Shown here: in pieces, positions 36,958-47,824 of the stretch
How the letters are laid out: every line of letters begins with the position of its first letter
Position numbering within the stretch: the stretch's first letter is position 1
NCBI GenBank assembly: GCA_016871915.1
Contig: VHBP01000007.1
Span: forward strand, 1-60,792
Source of the DNA: Gemmatimonadota bacterium
Lineage (GTDB): Bacteria > Gemmatimonadota > Gemmatimonadetes > Gemmatimonadales > Gemmatimonadaceae
Reading direction: 5' to 3'
DNA length: 60,792 bases
Program-made: the position numbers and the translations under genes
The notes under the pieces: generated by a model
The model's database searches: none
Told to the model about the DNA's origin: nothing
What the model saw: only the letters and a program-made list of their open reading frames with translations

Positions 36958-37499
36958 AGGAGGGCTCCGGAGACGACGACCTCATCGCGGCCGTCGAGAA
37001 TAGGGACGAAGACATCGACGCGTCCACCGGGCCCGACCTCGATCCGCTTGCCGATGACATCGGCGTGGATGGGGAGCTCTCGACCCCCTCGGTCGACGAG
37101 GACCGCGAGCATGATGCGGGCTGGCCGCCCGAAATCCGCGAGCTCATCGAGGGCCGCGCGGATGGTGCGGCCGGTGAAGAGCACATCGTCGACGATCACG
37201 ACCACCTGATCGTCGATGTCGACGGGGATCTGTGTGCGACCCACCACGGGGCGCGGTCCGACGGTCTGCAGGTCATCACGATAGAGCGTGATATCGAGGG
37301 CGCCACGCGGGACATCGGCCCCTTCCCGATCGCGGATCACATCGGCGAGTCGGTCGGCGATCTGCACGCCGCGGCGCTGGATCCCCACGATAACCAAACG
37401 GTCCAACCCGGCGTTCAACTCGAGGATCTCATCCGCCATGCGGGAGATCGTCCGGGCAACGGCCTTGCTGTTCAGGGCGACTTGGGCGGCGTCGGGCAT
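36954..37499 (-). CDS. pyrR: PyrR bifunctional regulator / uracil phosphoribosyltransferase
   Basis: 181 residues, PRTase fold. Seen: [33 protein letters not shown], and the PRPP loop [19 protein letters not shown]. In Firmicutes PyrR binds pyr mRNA in a UMP-dependent way; here the gene heads pyrR-pyrB-pyrC, consistent with self-control. I found no clear PyrR-binding anti-antiterminator in the 53 bases between the tRNA and this gene. Confidence 0.93.
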   Translation of the reverse strand: MPDAAQVALNSKAVARTISRMADEILELNAGLDRLVIVGIQRRGVQIADRLADVIRDREGADVPRGALDITLYRDDLQTVGPRPVVGRTQIPVDIDDQVVVIVDDVLFTGRTIRAALDELADFGRPARIMLAVLVDRGGRELPIHADVIGKRIEVGPGGRVDVFVPILDGRDEVVVSGALL

Positions 37500-37552
37500 T
37501 CCGGAGAAGAAAGATACGTCGTGTCCGATCGGCGCGAACCCATCGGCAGGGA

Positions 37553-37640
37553 CGGACAGGGCGGGATTCGAACCCGCGATTGGCTATTAACCAATACACG
37601 CTTTCCAGGCGTGCGCCTTCAACCACTCGGCCACCTGTCC
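37553..37640 (-). tRNA. tRNA-Ser (GGA anticodon)
   Basis: Acceptor stem GGACAGG with CCTGTCC, discriminator G, D-arm TGGCCGAGTGG, anticodon loop CTGGAAA (anticodon GGA, reads UCC/UCU), long variable arm, and T-arm GGGTTCGAATCCC. The CCA end is not encoded. Only 53 bases upstream of pyrR. Confidence 0.95.
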
Positions 37641-37681
37641 CACGTCGACCCCCCGAACCGGCTGAGGGCCCGACACACGAC

Positions 37682-37711
37682 GGCGCGCTGGAGGAGACCC
37701 TTCAGCGCGCC
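37682..37711. repeat. Hairpin between the two tRNA-Ser genes
   Basis: GGCGCGCTG and CAGCGCGCC are perfect 9-bp arms round a 12-base loop. There is no U-tract on either strand. On the minus strand it lies between the two tRNAs and could be an RNA processing or partial termination signal. Confidence 0.5.
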
Positions 37712-37723
37712 AGCTCGTGTGAG

Positions 37724-37810
37724 CGGACAGAGTGAGATTCGAACTCACGATACCGTTGCCGGTATGCCGGTTTTCGAGACCGGTGCCTTCAACCACTCGG
37801 CCATCTGTCC
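37724..37810 (-). tRNA. tRNA-Ser (CGA anticodon)
   Basis: Acceptor stem GGACAGA with TCTGTCC, discriminator G, D-arm as in the neighbouring tRNA-Ser, anticodon loop CTCGAAA (anticodon CGA, reads UCG), long variable arm, and T-arm with GTTCGAATC. The CCA end is not encoded. The 5' half is nearly identical to the GGA gene, so the pair probably arose by duplication. Confidence 0.95.
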
Positions 37811-37818
37811 AGACCTGC

Positions 37819-37848
37819 AAGTTACCCTGCGGCAGGAGGGGGGGTCAA
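37819..37848 (-). promoter_or_regulatory. Promoter of the tRNA-Ser pair (and perhaps pyrRBC)
   Basis: TTGACC, 18-base spacer, TAACTT on the minus strand, with the -10 box nine bases before the mature 5' end. No separate promoter was seen in front of pyrR. Confidence 0.65.
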
Positions 37849-37888
37849 CGGTCGGGAACCGCCACGCGTGAGACCGGGTTCCAGTGCC

Positions 37889-40057
<2,169 letters not shown>

Positions 40058-40061
<4 letters not shown>

Positions 40062-40255
40062 GCCGGCTCGAAGACGAGGTGACCACCCGCGGCGCGCGCC
40101 ACGATGGCGTCGCCGTCCTTGAACTTGCCCTCGGGGAGCGCCATCGCCAATGGGTTCTGGACCATTCGCTGGATGGTCCGCTTCAGCGGCCGCGCCCCGA
40201 AGGCCGGGTCATACCCCTCGGTGGCGAGGAGCTGCTTGGCATCGCCGCCCCCTGT
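40058..40255 (-). pseudogene. clpB: C-terminal fragment of clpB
   Basis: About 65 codons in frame read [33 protein letters not shown] and GHLVFEPA followed by TGA. This is the last part of the ClpB/Hsp104 D2 domain, including the near-invariant [16 protein letters not shown] block. The fragment begins at the selB stop, with no ATG/GTG/TTG start before the block and no Walker motifs upstream: the preceding DNA is selB. Its stop still overlaps the next gene as ATGA. It looks like the tail of a once intact clpB operon gene cut by rearrangement. Confidence 0.8.
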
Positions 40256-40257
40256 GG

Positions 40258-42114
40258 TCAGGGCGTGGCGGGCACCGAGGGGAAGCGTCGGCCGGCCGCT
40301 GACCGACGGGAGATTCCTCGCGCGTCACACCATTCCAAGAAGGGGATCAACCACTTCCGCGTGATCCCTAGCGCCTCGCGGAGCTCCGAGGGGGAGTAGA
40401 TATTCCCTGGGCGTACATGGGCGCTCAGCCGTGCGAGCAGGGCCACGACCGCCTCGTGCGCGAACCACCACTCTATGCCGACCTGCACCACCTGCCCGTC
40501 TTTTTGCAGAAGCTTGAGCAGGGCGACGACCTCGCTCCCCCATTGCGCCTTGAGCTCGGTCAGCGATGGCGGCTCGACGCCCGCGCTCCGAAGGCGCTCC
40601 AGGACGTCATCCTTCGCGGATCGTGCTCCCGCTTCGGCGCCAGCGGCAAACCCGGGAAGGCGCACCGTTGCCCCCTCGATCACGATCACCTGCGCCCTTT
40701 CGGCGCGACGAATCACCTCATCGGCGATCGCCGACTGCGCGCTCAGGAGCTGCCGCGCCTCCTGCCGATCGAGCCCGGGGGCGAGGGGATTCTCCTGATG
40801 AGCCCGCTCGAGACGCGTGATGAGCCGTTGCCTGAGACGCTCCAGGATCTCGTTGCGGATGACTCGATCGCCAACCCGCGTGACCTTCGCGAGCTCCTTC
40901 ATGAGCCGTTCGACCTGGACGGGGCGAACACCAAGCCGCTGCGGGACGGTAGTGAGATCGAGCCCCGTAGCGATCGATTCATCGAGCATCCACCCGAGTC
41001 GCGTCGCGAGCGTCGCGTCCGTTTCCAGCCAAGGGCGGGCACGGCGCGAGAGCGGGATGGCATCGGTCACCACCCCACCGCCGATCGTCCCGATCGGTGA
41101 GCCCCCACGCAGCACGACGCGATCACCTCCGCGCGCGAGCACGGGCGTGTCGAGCACGAGGCGCACGGCGCGTGTGGAGCCAGCGATAACCTCTCCCCCA
41201 GCGGCGATCACCCGCGCGCCGCATTCTTGGGTGCCGAGATGGAATCGCACCCGCGTGCGTGGACCGAGTCGTTGCGCATCGGATAGGAGGGTGAGATCGG
41301 CGCGCAGCACCTGCGTGGTCTCCCAGGGCTCATCCGCGCATACGAGGGTTGCGCCAATTGGGACCTCCTCGCGATCGATCCCGGCGAGCGCGACCGCCAC
41401 GCGATGCCCGGCCTGGATCTCATCGACCTTCGCGCCGTGGGACTCGAGGCCGCGCACGCGCGCCGCGCGATCGCCGGGAAGGATGCGCACGGCGACCTCA
41501 CGACGCAGCACCCCACTCCACCCCGTGCCCGTCACCACAGTCCCCGCTCCCGCCACCGAGAAGACGCGATCGATCGGCAGCCGCCAAGGATCCTCGCCCC
41601 CACGCGCGGGCACCGCCGCGCAGGCCGCTGCCAGCGCCGCGCGCAGCGCATCGAGCCCCTCGCCAGTGAGTGCAGAGACGGGAAGCACGGGAGCGCCCTC
41701 GAGCACCGACCCCGCGAGCGCCCCTCGCACCTCGTCAATCGCGTGAACCCGTAGCTCCTCGTCGACCAGATCGGCCTTCGTCAACGCAACGACACCGCCG
41801 CGGATCCCGAGGAGCGAGAGGATCGCGAGATGCTCACGCGTCTGCGGGCGCACCCCCTCGGCGGCATCGATGACCAAGAGCGCGAGGTCGATCCCGCTCG
41901 CCCCGGCGAGCATCGTGCGGACGAATCCCTCATGGCCCGGGACATCGACCATGCCGACGGTCCCCACCCCCTCGAGCACCAAGGGCGCGAAGCCCAACGC
42001 GATCGTGATGCCGCGCCGTTGCTCCTCCGGGAGCCGGTCGGTCTCGACCCCGGTGAGGGCACGCACGAGCGCCGTCTTCCCATGATCGATGTGCCCCGCC
42101 GTACCGATGATCAT
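40258..42114 (-). CDS. selB: Selenocysteine-specific elongation factor SelB
   Basis: Delivers Sec-tRNA(Sec) to UGA codons that have a SECIS element. 618 residues. Seen: G domain with [21 protein letters not shown] (residue 2 on), [17 protein letters not shown] and [11 protein letters not shown]-Tu-like domains 2 and 3, and about 250 C-terminal residues with winged-helix repeats that bind SECIS RNA. The ATG overlaps the recO stop. SelB predicts selenoproteins, selA, selC and selD elsewhere; none is in the window, and no in-frame UGA gene was noticed. Confidence 0.93.
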   Translation of the reverse strand: MIIGTAGHIDHGKTALVRALTGVETDRLPEEQRRGITIALGFAPLVLEGVGTVGMVDVPGHEGFVRTMLAGASGIDLALLVIDAAEGVRPQTREHLAILSLLGIRGGVVALTKADLVDEELRVHAIDEVRGALAGSVLEGAPVLPVSALTGEGLDALRAALAAACAAVPARGGEDPWRLPIDRVFSVAGAGTVVTGTGWSGVLRREVAVRILPGDRAARVRGLESHGAKVDEIQAGHRVAVALAGIDREEVPIGATLVCADEPWETTQVLRADLTLLSDAQRLGPRTRVRFHLGTQECGARVIAAGGEVIAGSTRAVRLVLDTPVLARGGDRVVLRGGSPIGTIGGGVVTDAIPLSRRARPWLETDATLATRLGWMLDESIATGLDLTTVPQRLGVRPVQVERLMKELAKVTRVGDRVIRNEILERLRQRLITRLERAHQENPLAPGLDRQEARQLLSAQSAIADEVIRRAERAQVIVIEGATVRLPGFAAGAEAGARSAKDDVLERLRSAGVEPPSLTELKAQWGSEVVALLKLLQKDGQVVQVGIEWWFAHEAVVALLARLSAHVRPGNIYSPSELREALGITRKWLIPFLEWCDARGISRRSAAGRRFPSVPATP

Positions 42115-42872
42115 CGGCTCTCGGCGCTCGTACCGCTCGCCTCCCACTCCCGCCAGGCGCGGAGCGGCTTACCCTCGGCGAGATGCTCCTCGAGGAACTC
42201 GCGGACGAGCCGTTGATGGGCGCGGGCGACCTTGGCATCCTCCGGGATCACCTCCTCCCCAGAGGCCCAGGCCAAGAGCATCGCGCGTGCGTCGGCAGGC
42301 AGGGCACGCGCCCCCGGCGCCAACGCCGCACATCGCGCACAGAGCGCGCCCCCCGCGCGCGGCGAGAAGCGGACCGCCTCCGCTGTATCGAGCGCCTCAT
42401 GACAGGCCGCGCAGTGCTCCACGGTCGGGGCGAAGCCGAGCGCCTCGGCGAGGTGCCAGGCGGCGGTCACCGTTCGCGGGATGACCTCGTGAGGCGCCGC
42501 CACACTCACCGCATCGAATCCCGCGACGAGCACGTCGTGGATCGCCCCGCCGCCATCCTCCGGCGCGCAGCGCATCCCTAGCTCACTGAGCGCAGCGGCC
42601 GCACCGAAGCGCGCCAGCGAGGCGGCGAGCCCGGGGCGCGCCCGCGTCGCATCGAAGCTGCCGAGGGTGTGGAGGTCGCGGGTGGGATGTAGGACGATCT
42701 GCGCCGCCCCGCTGGTGAAGAGGTCGAGCCCCTGCCCGAACTTGCCGCCGGTCCGCTTGGCCCCGCGCGCGATGACGCTCACGACCCCCGCCTCCCGCGT
42801 CGCCAAGCGGACGATGCGGGAGGTCTCGCGATAATCGAAGGCGTGGAGGACGATGGCGTCGGTGCGGATCAC
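42111..42872 (-). CDS. recO: DNA repair protein RecO
   Basis: RecF-pathway mediator that loads RecA and anneals strands. 253 residues. Seen: N-terminal OB fold TDAIVLHAFDYRETSRIVRL, VIARGAKRTGGKFG, and the zinc motif CAACHEALD with CARCAALA. The gene overlaps the btuB-like gene and selB by four bases each, so it is transcribed behind the vitamin B12 riboswitch. Confidence 0.93.
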   Translation of the reverse strand: MIRTDAIVLHAFDYRETSRIVRLATREAGVVSVIARGAKRTGGKFGQGLDLFTSGAAQIVLHPTRDLHTLGSFDATRARPGLAASLARFGAAAALSELGMRCAPEDGGGAIHDVLVAGFDAVSVAAPHEVIPRTVTAAWHLAEALGFAPTVEHCAACHEALDTAEAVRFSPRAGGALCARCAALAPGARALPADARAMLLAWASGEEVIPEDAKVARAHQRLVREFLEEHLAEGKPLRAWREWEASGTSAESR

Positions 42873-44815
42873 CGCTCCAACTTAAGCCCCAGATACCAGA
42901 TACGACCGGGCGAGGCGAACCCCTGGATCTGGGTGTAGCGCACATCGGTGGCGTTGTCGACGCGCACCTGGAGCCGGGAGGTCGAGCCCTTCACCGAGGG
43001 CAACGGAAGCTCGGTGCTCAGATCGAGGGTCGTGAAGGCGGGGAGCTCCACCGGCGCGGCAGGCCACCCTGAGAAGTCACGATCCTCACGTATCCCGGTG
43101 TGCGTCACCACGGCGGAGACCGAGCCGCGATCCATGATACGATGCACGAGCGTCAGCGTCGCGAGGTGTTCGGGGCGTCGGATCAACCGCCCCCCGGCGA
43201 CGAAGTTGGCTCCTGTCCCCTCATCGAATCCGGCATCGGTCACGCGCGTTTCGGTCCACGTATAGGCCGCCGACACCCGCGTGCGTGCGAACTCCGGCAG
43301 TGCGCCTTCGAGCTCCATCCCACCCGCATTCGCCGCGGCGATGTTGTAGTAGTTCGGCGCGTCCGGCTGTAGGGTACGGGAGGTGTACTGGATGAGATCC
43401 CGGAAGCGCTGCGAAAACCCGGTGGCCCGCACGAAGAGGCCCGTCGTACCCGCCCACTCGACGCCGAACTCCGCCGACTCGGTCCGCTCCGGCCGCAGCG
43501 CTGCGTTCCCCACGGTGAACCCTTCCGCGAAGTTCTCGAAGAAGCTGGGTGCCTTGAAGGCAGAACCCGCCGAGGCGCGGAGTCGCACCCCATCGGTCAG
43601 GCGCCACGAGGTGCCGGCGCGGACGGTGTGGAAGGTGCCGAAGGCGCTGTTGTCATCGAGACGCGCCCCGAGACTGTAGGCGAACCGCCCCTGCTCTCCC
43701 AACCCCTGCGCGTAGAGCGCGTGCGTCTCACGCGCCGCCCGGAACGCCCCTGGGTAGTCGCCGTACTCGCTCAGACTCACCGACTGACTGCGCTCCGTCT
43801 CGCGGGAGAACTCGCCGCCGAGGGCGATGGTGTGGTTCGGCGTCAGTCGGTAGATCCCACGCAGGTCGGCGAGCCGACGCACGACGGTCCCGCGCGTGAA
43901 GTACCCGAAGAAGCCGAGGGTGTCCGCCGCATCATCGGGGCCATCGTTCGTGCGCGGGTGTCCCTCGGCGCTCGAGAGCTGGAGCCGCGTCTCAAAGCGA
44001 TCGGTCCACCGGCGTCCGCCATCGAGCCCGACGAGGAGCCGATGCTCCACCCGCTCCGCGTTGCGATCCTCGATCGCGCCCGAGGAACTGGTCGGGTATT
44101 GATAGAGCGAGCTGTTGTAGCGACCGGTGAGGCGGAGATCGCTGCGCGCGCCGGTGTAGCTGAGCCCAGAGACGACACCGGTGTTGCGATAAGCATTGTT
44201 GAAGGGGAGGATCCCCGCGCTGCCATGATGATCTCCCTGCACCGTGGCACGCAGACCGGCGATCGTGCGCTCGCCACCCAAGGAGAGCCGTCGCGTCCCG
44301 ATGTTCCCGCTGCCGACCTCGGCGCGCGTCTTGGTCGTGCCGCCTCCTCGACGCGTGAAGAGCTGGATCACACCGGAGACCGCTTCCGATCCGTACAGGA
44401 CGCTCGCGGGACCACGCACGACCTCGATCCGCTCGATGTCGTCGAGGGTGATGCGCCCGAGATCGAGCACGCCCCCCGGCTCATTCAGCGGAACGCCATC
44501 GACGAGGACCCGAACATAGTTGGACTGCCCGCCGCGCACGAAGAGCGCGACCTGCGAACCGACCGACGAGGTCCGTGCGATGGCCACGCCAGGGACCCGC
44601 CGCAACGCATCGGCGAGATGCGTGATCCCCTCCGCACGGAGCGCCGCCGCATCGAGCGTGGTCGCCGTCGCGGTCGGTGCGTAGTTCACCCCCGGGATCC
44701 GCGTGGCCGTAACGACCTCCGGCGGGAGACTCGTCGGCCTGCGGCCCGACTGCGCGAACAGGAGGCTCGGGAACGCGACACAGGTGACCACGGTGAATCG
44801 GCGGAGCGATGACAT
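42869..44815 (-). CDS. TonB-dependent outer-membrane receptor (BtuB-like)
   Basis: 648 residues. A signal peptide (RRFTVVTCVAFPSLLFAQ) precedes a TonB-box-like PEVVTATRIP, a plug domain (about 50-160) with LADALRRVPGVAI, VRGGQSNYVRVLVDG, GRITLDDIERIEVVRGPAS and LYGSEAVSGVI, then a beta barrel ending in GRIWYLGLKLER. The TonB box resembles that of BtuB, and the gene follows a cobalamin ABC transporter under a B12 riboswitch, so vitamin B12 or another corrinoid is the probable ligand. Confidence 0.88.
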   Translation of the reverse strand: MSSLRRFTVVTCVAFPSLLFAQSGRRPTSLPPEVVTATRIPGVNYAPTATATTLDAAALRAEGITHLADALRRVPGVAIARTSSVGSQVALFVRGGQSNYVRVLVDGVPLNEPGGVLDLGRITLDDIERIEVVRGPASVLYGSEAVSGVIQLFTRRGGGTTKTRAEVGSGNIGTRRLSLGGERTIAGLRATVQGDHHGSAGILPFNNAYRNTGVVSGLSYTGARSDLRLTGRYNSSLYQYPTSSSGAIEDRNAERVEHRLLVGLDGGRRWTDRFETRLQLSSAEGHPRTNDGPDDAADTLGFFGYFTRGTVVRRLADLRGIYRLTPNHTIALGGEFSRETERSQSVSLSEYGDYPGAFRAARETHALYAQGLGEQGRFAYSLGARLDDNSAFGTFHTVRAGTSWRLTDGVRLRASAGSAFKAPSFFENFAEGFTVGNAALRPERTESAEFGVEWAGTTGLFVRATGFSQRFRDLIQYTSRTLQPDAPNYYNIAAANAGGMELEGALPEFARTRVSAAYTWTETRVTDAGFDEGTGANFVAGGRLIRRPEHLATLTLVHRIMDRGSVSAVVTHTGIREDRDFSGWPAAPVELPAFTTLDLSTELPLPSVKGSTSRLQVRVDNATDVRYTQIQGFASPGRIWYLGLKLER

Positions 44816-45603
44816 TACCTTGAACCTCGGTGACGAAGGGGAAGAAGGACGGGTGCCCCGACCGCAGGGTCGCGGGAGACGATGAGGGGCCACTCGTAGA
44901 CGCGTTCGAGCACATCGCCGCGCATCACCTCATTCGGTGAGCCTTCCGCAGCGACATACCCCTGATGCAACAACACGATCTGGTCCGCGAAGCGTGCGAC
45001 CAAGTTCAACTGATGACTCACGAGGATCACGCAGAGCCCCTGGCGTGCGAGCGTATCGCAGAGCTCGAAGACCGCCATCTCGTGCGCGATGTCGAGATAG
45101 GTGGTCGGTTCGTCGAGGACGATCGCTCGTCCCCCCTGCGCGAGCGCCCGCGCGATGCGCACCCGCTGCCACTCGCCACCGGACAGCGTGTCGGTGCTCC
45201 GATCGACCAGGGGGGCGATGTCCGCGCGCTCGATCGCCTGCGCCACCGCCTCGCGATCCTCCGCCGTCGGGGCCGAGAACGCCCCGCCATGCGGGTAGCG
45301 CCCCAGCGCGACGAGATCACGGACCTGCAGCGGGAAGACGGGCTCCTCTCGCTGCGGCACGACGCTCACCAGACGCGCCATCTCGCGGGGGCTCATGGCC
45401 TCCGCCGATGTGCCGTCGACGACGATTCGTCCACTCGTCGGCGTGACACGCCGGACGAGTGCGCGCACGAAGGTGCTCTTCCCCGAACCATTGGGCCCCA
45501 CCACCGCCGTGATTCGGCCTGGCAGCGCCACGAACGAGACCCCATCGAGCGCCGCCGCACGCATCCCGGGATACCGCACGACGAGCGACTCGACGCGGAT
45601 CAT
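44815..45603 (-). CDS. btuD: Cobalamin/iron-siderophore ABC transporter ATP-binding protein
   Basis: 262-residue ATPase of a FecCD/BtuCD-type importer. Seen: Walker A VGPNGSGKSTFVRALVRR, Q-loop VVPQREEPVFPL, signature LSGGEWQRVRIARALAQ, Walker B AIVLDEPTTYLDI and the switch His in VSHQLNLVARFA. The btuC-like permease and btuF-like binding protein precede it. BtuD is preferred over FepC/FhuC because of the riboswitch. Confidence 0.88.
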   Translation of the reverse strand: MIRVESLVVRYPGMRAAALDGVSFVALPGRITAVVGPNGSGKSTFVRALVRRVTPTSGRIVVDGTSAEAMSPREMARLVSVVPQREEPVFPLQVRDLVALGRYPHGGAFSAPTAEDREAVAQAIERADIAPLVDRSTDTLSGGEWQRVRIARALAQGGRAIVLDEPTTYLDIAHEMAVFELCDTLARQGLCVILVSHQLNLVARFADQIVLLHQGYVAAEGSPNEVMRGDVLERVYEWPLIVSRDPAVGAPVLLPLRHRGSR

Positions 45604-46577
45604 CGCGCCACCGTCTGACGGAGTCGCCAGAGGAAGAAGGGGACGCCGATGAGCGCCGTGACCGCGCCCAGCGGCAGCTCGGCGGGCCGCATCACCGTCC
45701 GCGCGACGAGATCGGAGAGCACCACCAGGACTCCGCCAGCCACCGCCGCCACGACGATCGTCCCGCGGGCCTGCCGCGCGCCGAGCGCTCGCGCGATCGC
45801 GGGAACCATCAGCCCGACGAACCCGACGAGGCCCACCGCCGCAACCGTCGCCGCCGCGAGGAAGGAGGCGGTGATGAAGACGAAGCGGGTCGTGCGATCG
45901 AGATCAAGCCCCAAGGCCGACGCCGGCTCCTCGCCCAGCGCGAGCACATCGAGGTCGCGGCCGCGCCAGAGGAGCGCCGCGAGTCCCCCGCCGACACTGA
46001 CCGCGGTGGTCAGCACCACCGACCAACGGGCATCGCCGAGCGAGCCCATCATCCACCAGAGCGCGCCACGCACCGCCCCTTCCGGCGTGCGCACGAGGGC
46101 AACCATGATCGCGGCGGTACAGAAGGCACCGACGACGACCCCCGACATGAGGAGGATGCGAGGATCGGTGCGCCCTCCCGCGGCGCGCGCGACCATCAGG
46201 ACGAGCTGCGCCGCCACCAGCGCACCGATGAAGGCGGCAATGGGGGTCGTCGCGCCCTCACTTCCCATCGTGACCGCCAACACCGCGCCGAGCGCCGCGC
46301 CACCGGAGACGCCGAGGAGATAGGGCTCGGCCAAGGGATTCCGGAGCGCGGCCTGCAGCGCCGTGCCACTCCCCGCGAGCCCCGCACCCACCAAGAGTCC
46401 GAGGAGGATCCGCGGGAGCCGAATGGTCCGCACGATCGTCTCTGTCGTTGGATCGCCGCTACCGATCACCGCCTGCCAGACCTCGGTCGGCGAGAGCGCG
46501 ACCGCTCCGAACCCGAGCGCGAGCGTCACGACCACGAGGATCATGACGAGGAGGGCGATCCACCGAGGTGCGGACAT
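45600..46577 (-). CDS. btuC: Cobalamin-type ABC transporter permease
   Basis: 325-residue FecCD-family permease with nine to ten hydrophobic segments. Seen: RTIRLPRILLGLLVGAGLAGSGTALQ (residues 48-73), LAEPYLLGVSGGAALGAV, and the coupling region VGLVGFVGLMVPAIARALGA. Overlaps btuD by four bases and btuF by one. Confidence 0.9.
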   Translation of the reverse strand: MSAPRWIALLVMILVVVTLALGFGAVALSPTEVWQAVIGSGDPTTETIVRTIRLPRILLGLLVGAGLAGSGTALQAALRNPLAEPYLLGVSGGAALGAVLAVTMGSEGATTPIAAFIGALVAAQLVLMVARAAGGRTDPRILLMSGVVVGAFCTAAIMVALVRTPEGAVRGALWWMMGSLGDARWSVVLTTAVSVGGGLAALLWRGRDLDVLALGEEPASALGLDLDRTTRFVFITASFLAAATVAAVGLVGFVGLMVPAIARALGARQARGTIVVAAVAGGVLVVLSDLVARTVMRPAELPLGAVTALIGVPFFLWRLRQTVAR

Positions 46578-47509
46578 CAGGGCGCCACGGGGGCAATGGG
46601 GCGGAGCAGCTTCCGGAGATGGCGCGCCGCCTCGCCCATCCGCACCCCCGGTCGCCCCACGATCCCGGTGTCGGGGAAGATGAGGCGCCGATCACGAACC
46701 GCGCGGAGCTGGCGCCAGCGGGCATCCGAGGAGAAGCGCACCGCCATCCGCTCGCCGACGATCAACATGTCCGGGTCGCGGCGGACGAGTTCCTCGACCG
46801 AGAGCTGCGGCGACGGGGCCGCCATGTCAGCGAAGGTGTTCACCGCCCCCGCGACCAGGAGGAGTTCGGAGCGATAGCTCCCGCCACCGATCACGATCAG
46901 CGGATCATCCCAGACGATCCACGCGACGGAGGGGAGGCGATCACTCGTGGGGGCGAGGGCGCGCACCGAGTCGACCGCACGCAGCGTGGAGTCGACGGCG
47001 ACGGTGGCCGCACGCGTCTCATCGAGCAACGCGCCCAGAGCGGTCGCGATGCGCCGGAGATCCGTCACCGCATCGGTACGCACGGCTAGGGTGCGTACGC
47101 CGGCCTCCTGCAACCGCGTCGCCGCCGTGCGATTGGACGGGCTCGCATAGAGCACCACCAGGTCCGGCCGCCGTGCGAGGATCGCCTCGACATTCGGCTG
47201 CATCGCATCACCGACGTCAGGGATCTCCAGCGCGGCGAGGGGCCACCCATCCCACTTGCTCCGCCCGACGACGCGTGACCCGGCCCCCATAGCAAAGAGC
47301 AGCTCGGTGGTGACGGGGTTGAGCGAGATGATCCGCTGCGCCGCGGGACGGACCGCCACGCTGTCGCCGAAGTCATCGACGACGACCGGCGCCCCCTGCG
47401 TGCGCTCGGCCTTCGACGAATCCCCGCACGCCACGGCGCCTAGCATGAAGATCGCCACGCCGACGATCGACCGCCAGGACCGCAGAAGGGACGCACGAGA
47501 CGCAGGCAC
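46577..47509 (-). CDS. btuF: Cobalamin-type ABC transporter substrate-binding lipoprotein
   Basis: 310 residues of the BtuF/FepB family. The start is a GTG eight bases after the terminator stem, only one base past the U-tract, with GGTGGAG lying in the 3' arm of the terminator hairpin as its ribosome-binding site. The N terminus gives a lipoprotein signal (VGVAIFMLGAVAC). Seen: AQRIISLNPVTTELLFAMGAG, LEIPDVGDAMQPNVEAILA, VAWIVWDDPLIVIGGGSY. A reading 16 codons longer exists, but would begin inside the hairpin. Confidence 0.85.
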   Translation of the reverse strand: MPASRASLLRSWRSIVGVAIFMLGAVACGDSSKAERTQGAPVVVDDFGDSVAVRPAAQRIISLNPVTTELLFAMGAGSRVVGRSKWDGWPLAALEIPDVGDAMQPNVEAILARRPDLVVLYASPSNRTAATRLQEAGVRTLAVRTDAVTDLRRIATALGALLDETRAATVAVDSTLRAVDSVRALAPTSDRLPSVAWIVWDDPLIVIGGGSYRSELLLVAGAVNTFADMAAPSPQLSVEELVRRDPDMLIVGERMAVRFSSDARWRQLRAVRDRRLIFPDTGIVGRPGVRMGEAARHLRKLLRPIAPVAP

Positions 47510-47510
47510 G

Positions 47511-47540
47511 AAAAAGGCTCCACCGGATACCGGAGGAGCC
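47511..47540 (-). terminator. Riboswitch terminator hairpin in the btuF leader
   Basis: On the minus strand GGCTCCTCCGG pairs with CCGGTGGAGCC, eleven bases each with one T-T mismatch, round a 3-base TAT loop, followed by UUUUU. It stands 87 bases past the aptamer. The 3' arm contains the btuF ribosome-binding site, so the stem could block both transcription and translation. Confidence 0.85.
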
Positions 47541-47626
47541 TCGATGCACGTGGACACCCACGTCGCCCATCACCGGACGACGCCGCGTCGACGCCACCGA
47601 CCCTCCCCCGAGGGTCAGACTGTGGC

Positions 47627-47779
47627 ACGAACGCAAGTCGTCTCCTGGCTCCGGGTCATCCCCCACACCTTCCCGCGCGATCGATCGCGCAGTGGTCTGC
47701 CGTGGGGAACTCGTCCTGCTACCCGTCACAGTGGCGGGGCCGCGCCGGATTCACACCGGCTTCCGTGTCCCGCGTTCGT
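47627..47779 (-). promoter_or_regulatory. Cobalamin (AdoCbl) riboswitch aptamer
   Basis: P1 is ACGAACGC (47779-47772) with GCGTTCGT (47634-47627), eight perfect pairs. Inside are GGAAGCCGGTGTGAATCCGG, the core GCCACTGTGA (B12 box), and AGCCAGGAGACGAC. A strong hairpin GCCAC-GACCCTC / GAGGGTC-GTGGC (47593-47626) follows and may be part of the expression platform or loop-loop contact. It controls btuF-C-D-B and, by overlap, recO and selB. Confidence 0.9.
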
Positions 47780-47795
47780 CTTCAGTTGTCCTGCG

Positions 47796-47824
47796 AACCT
47801 ACAGTCGGGTGCTCCGGTTGGCAA
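47796..47824 (-). promoter_or_regulatory. Candidate promoter of the B12 operon
   Basis: TTGCCA, 17-base spacer, TAGGTT on the minus strand. Both boxes lie at the 3' end of the upstream gene, and the TAG of the -10 box is its stop codon. Transcription would begin near 47789, about ten bases before P1. Confidence 0.5.

Noticed and set aside
37500-37552. PyrR-binding attenuator before pyrR
   Set aside because: Only 53 bases between the tRNA and pyrR, with no terminator or PyrR-box-like loop visible.
40258-42114. Selenoprotein gene with in-frame UGA near selB
   Set aside because: No split gene with a UGA at a Cys position was noticed in the neighbouring genes; selB alone is seen.
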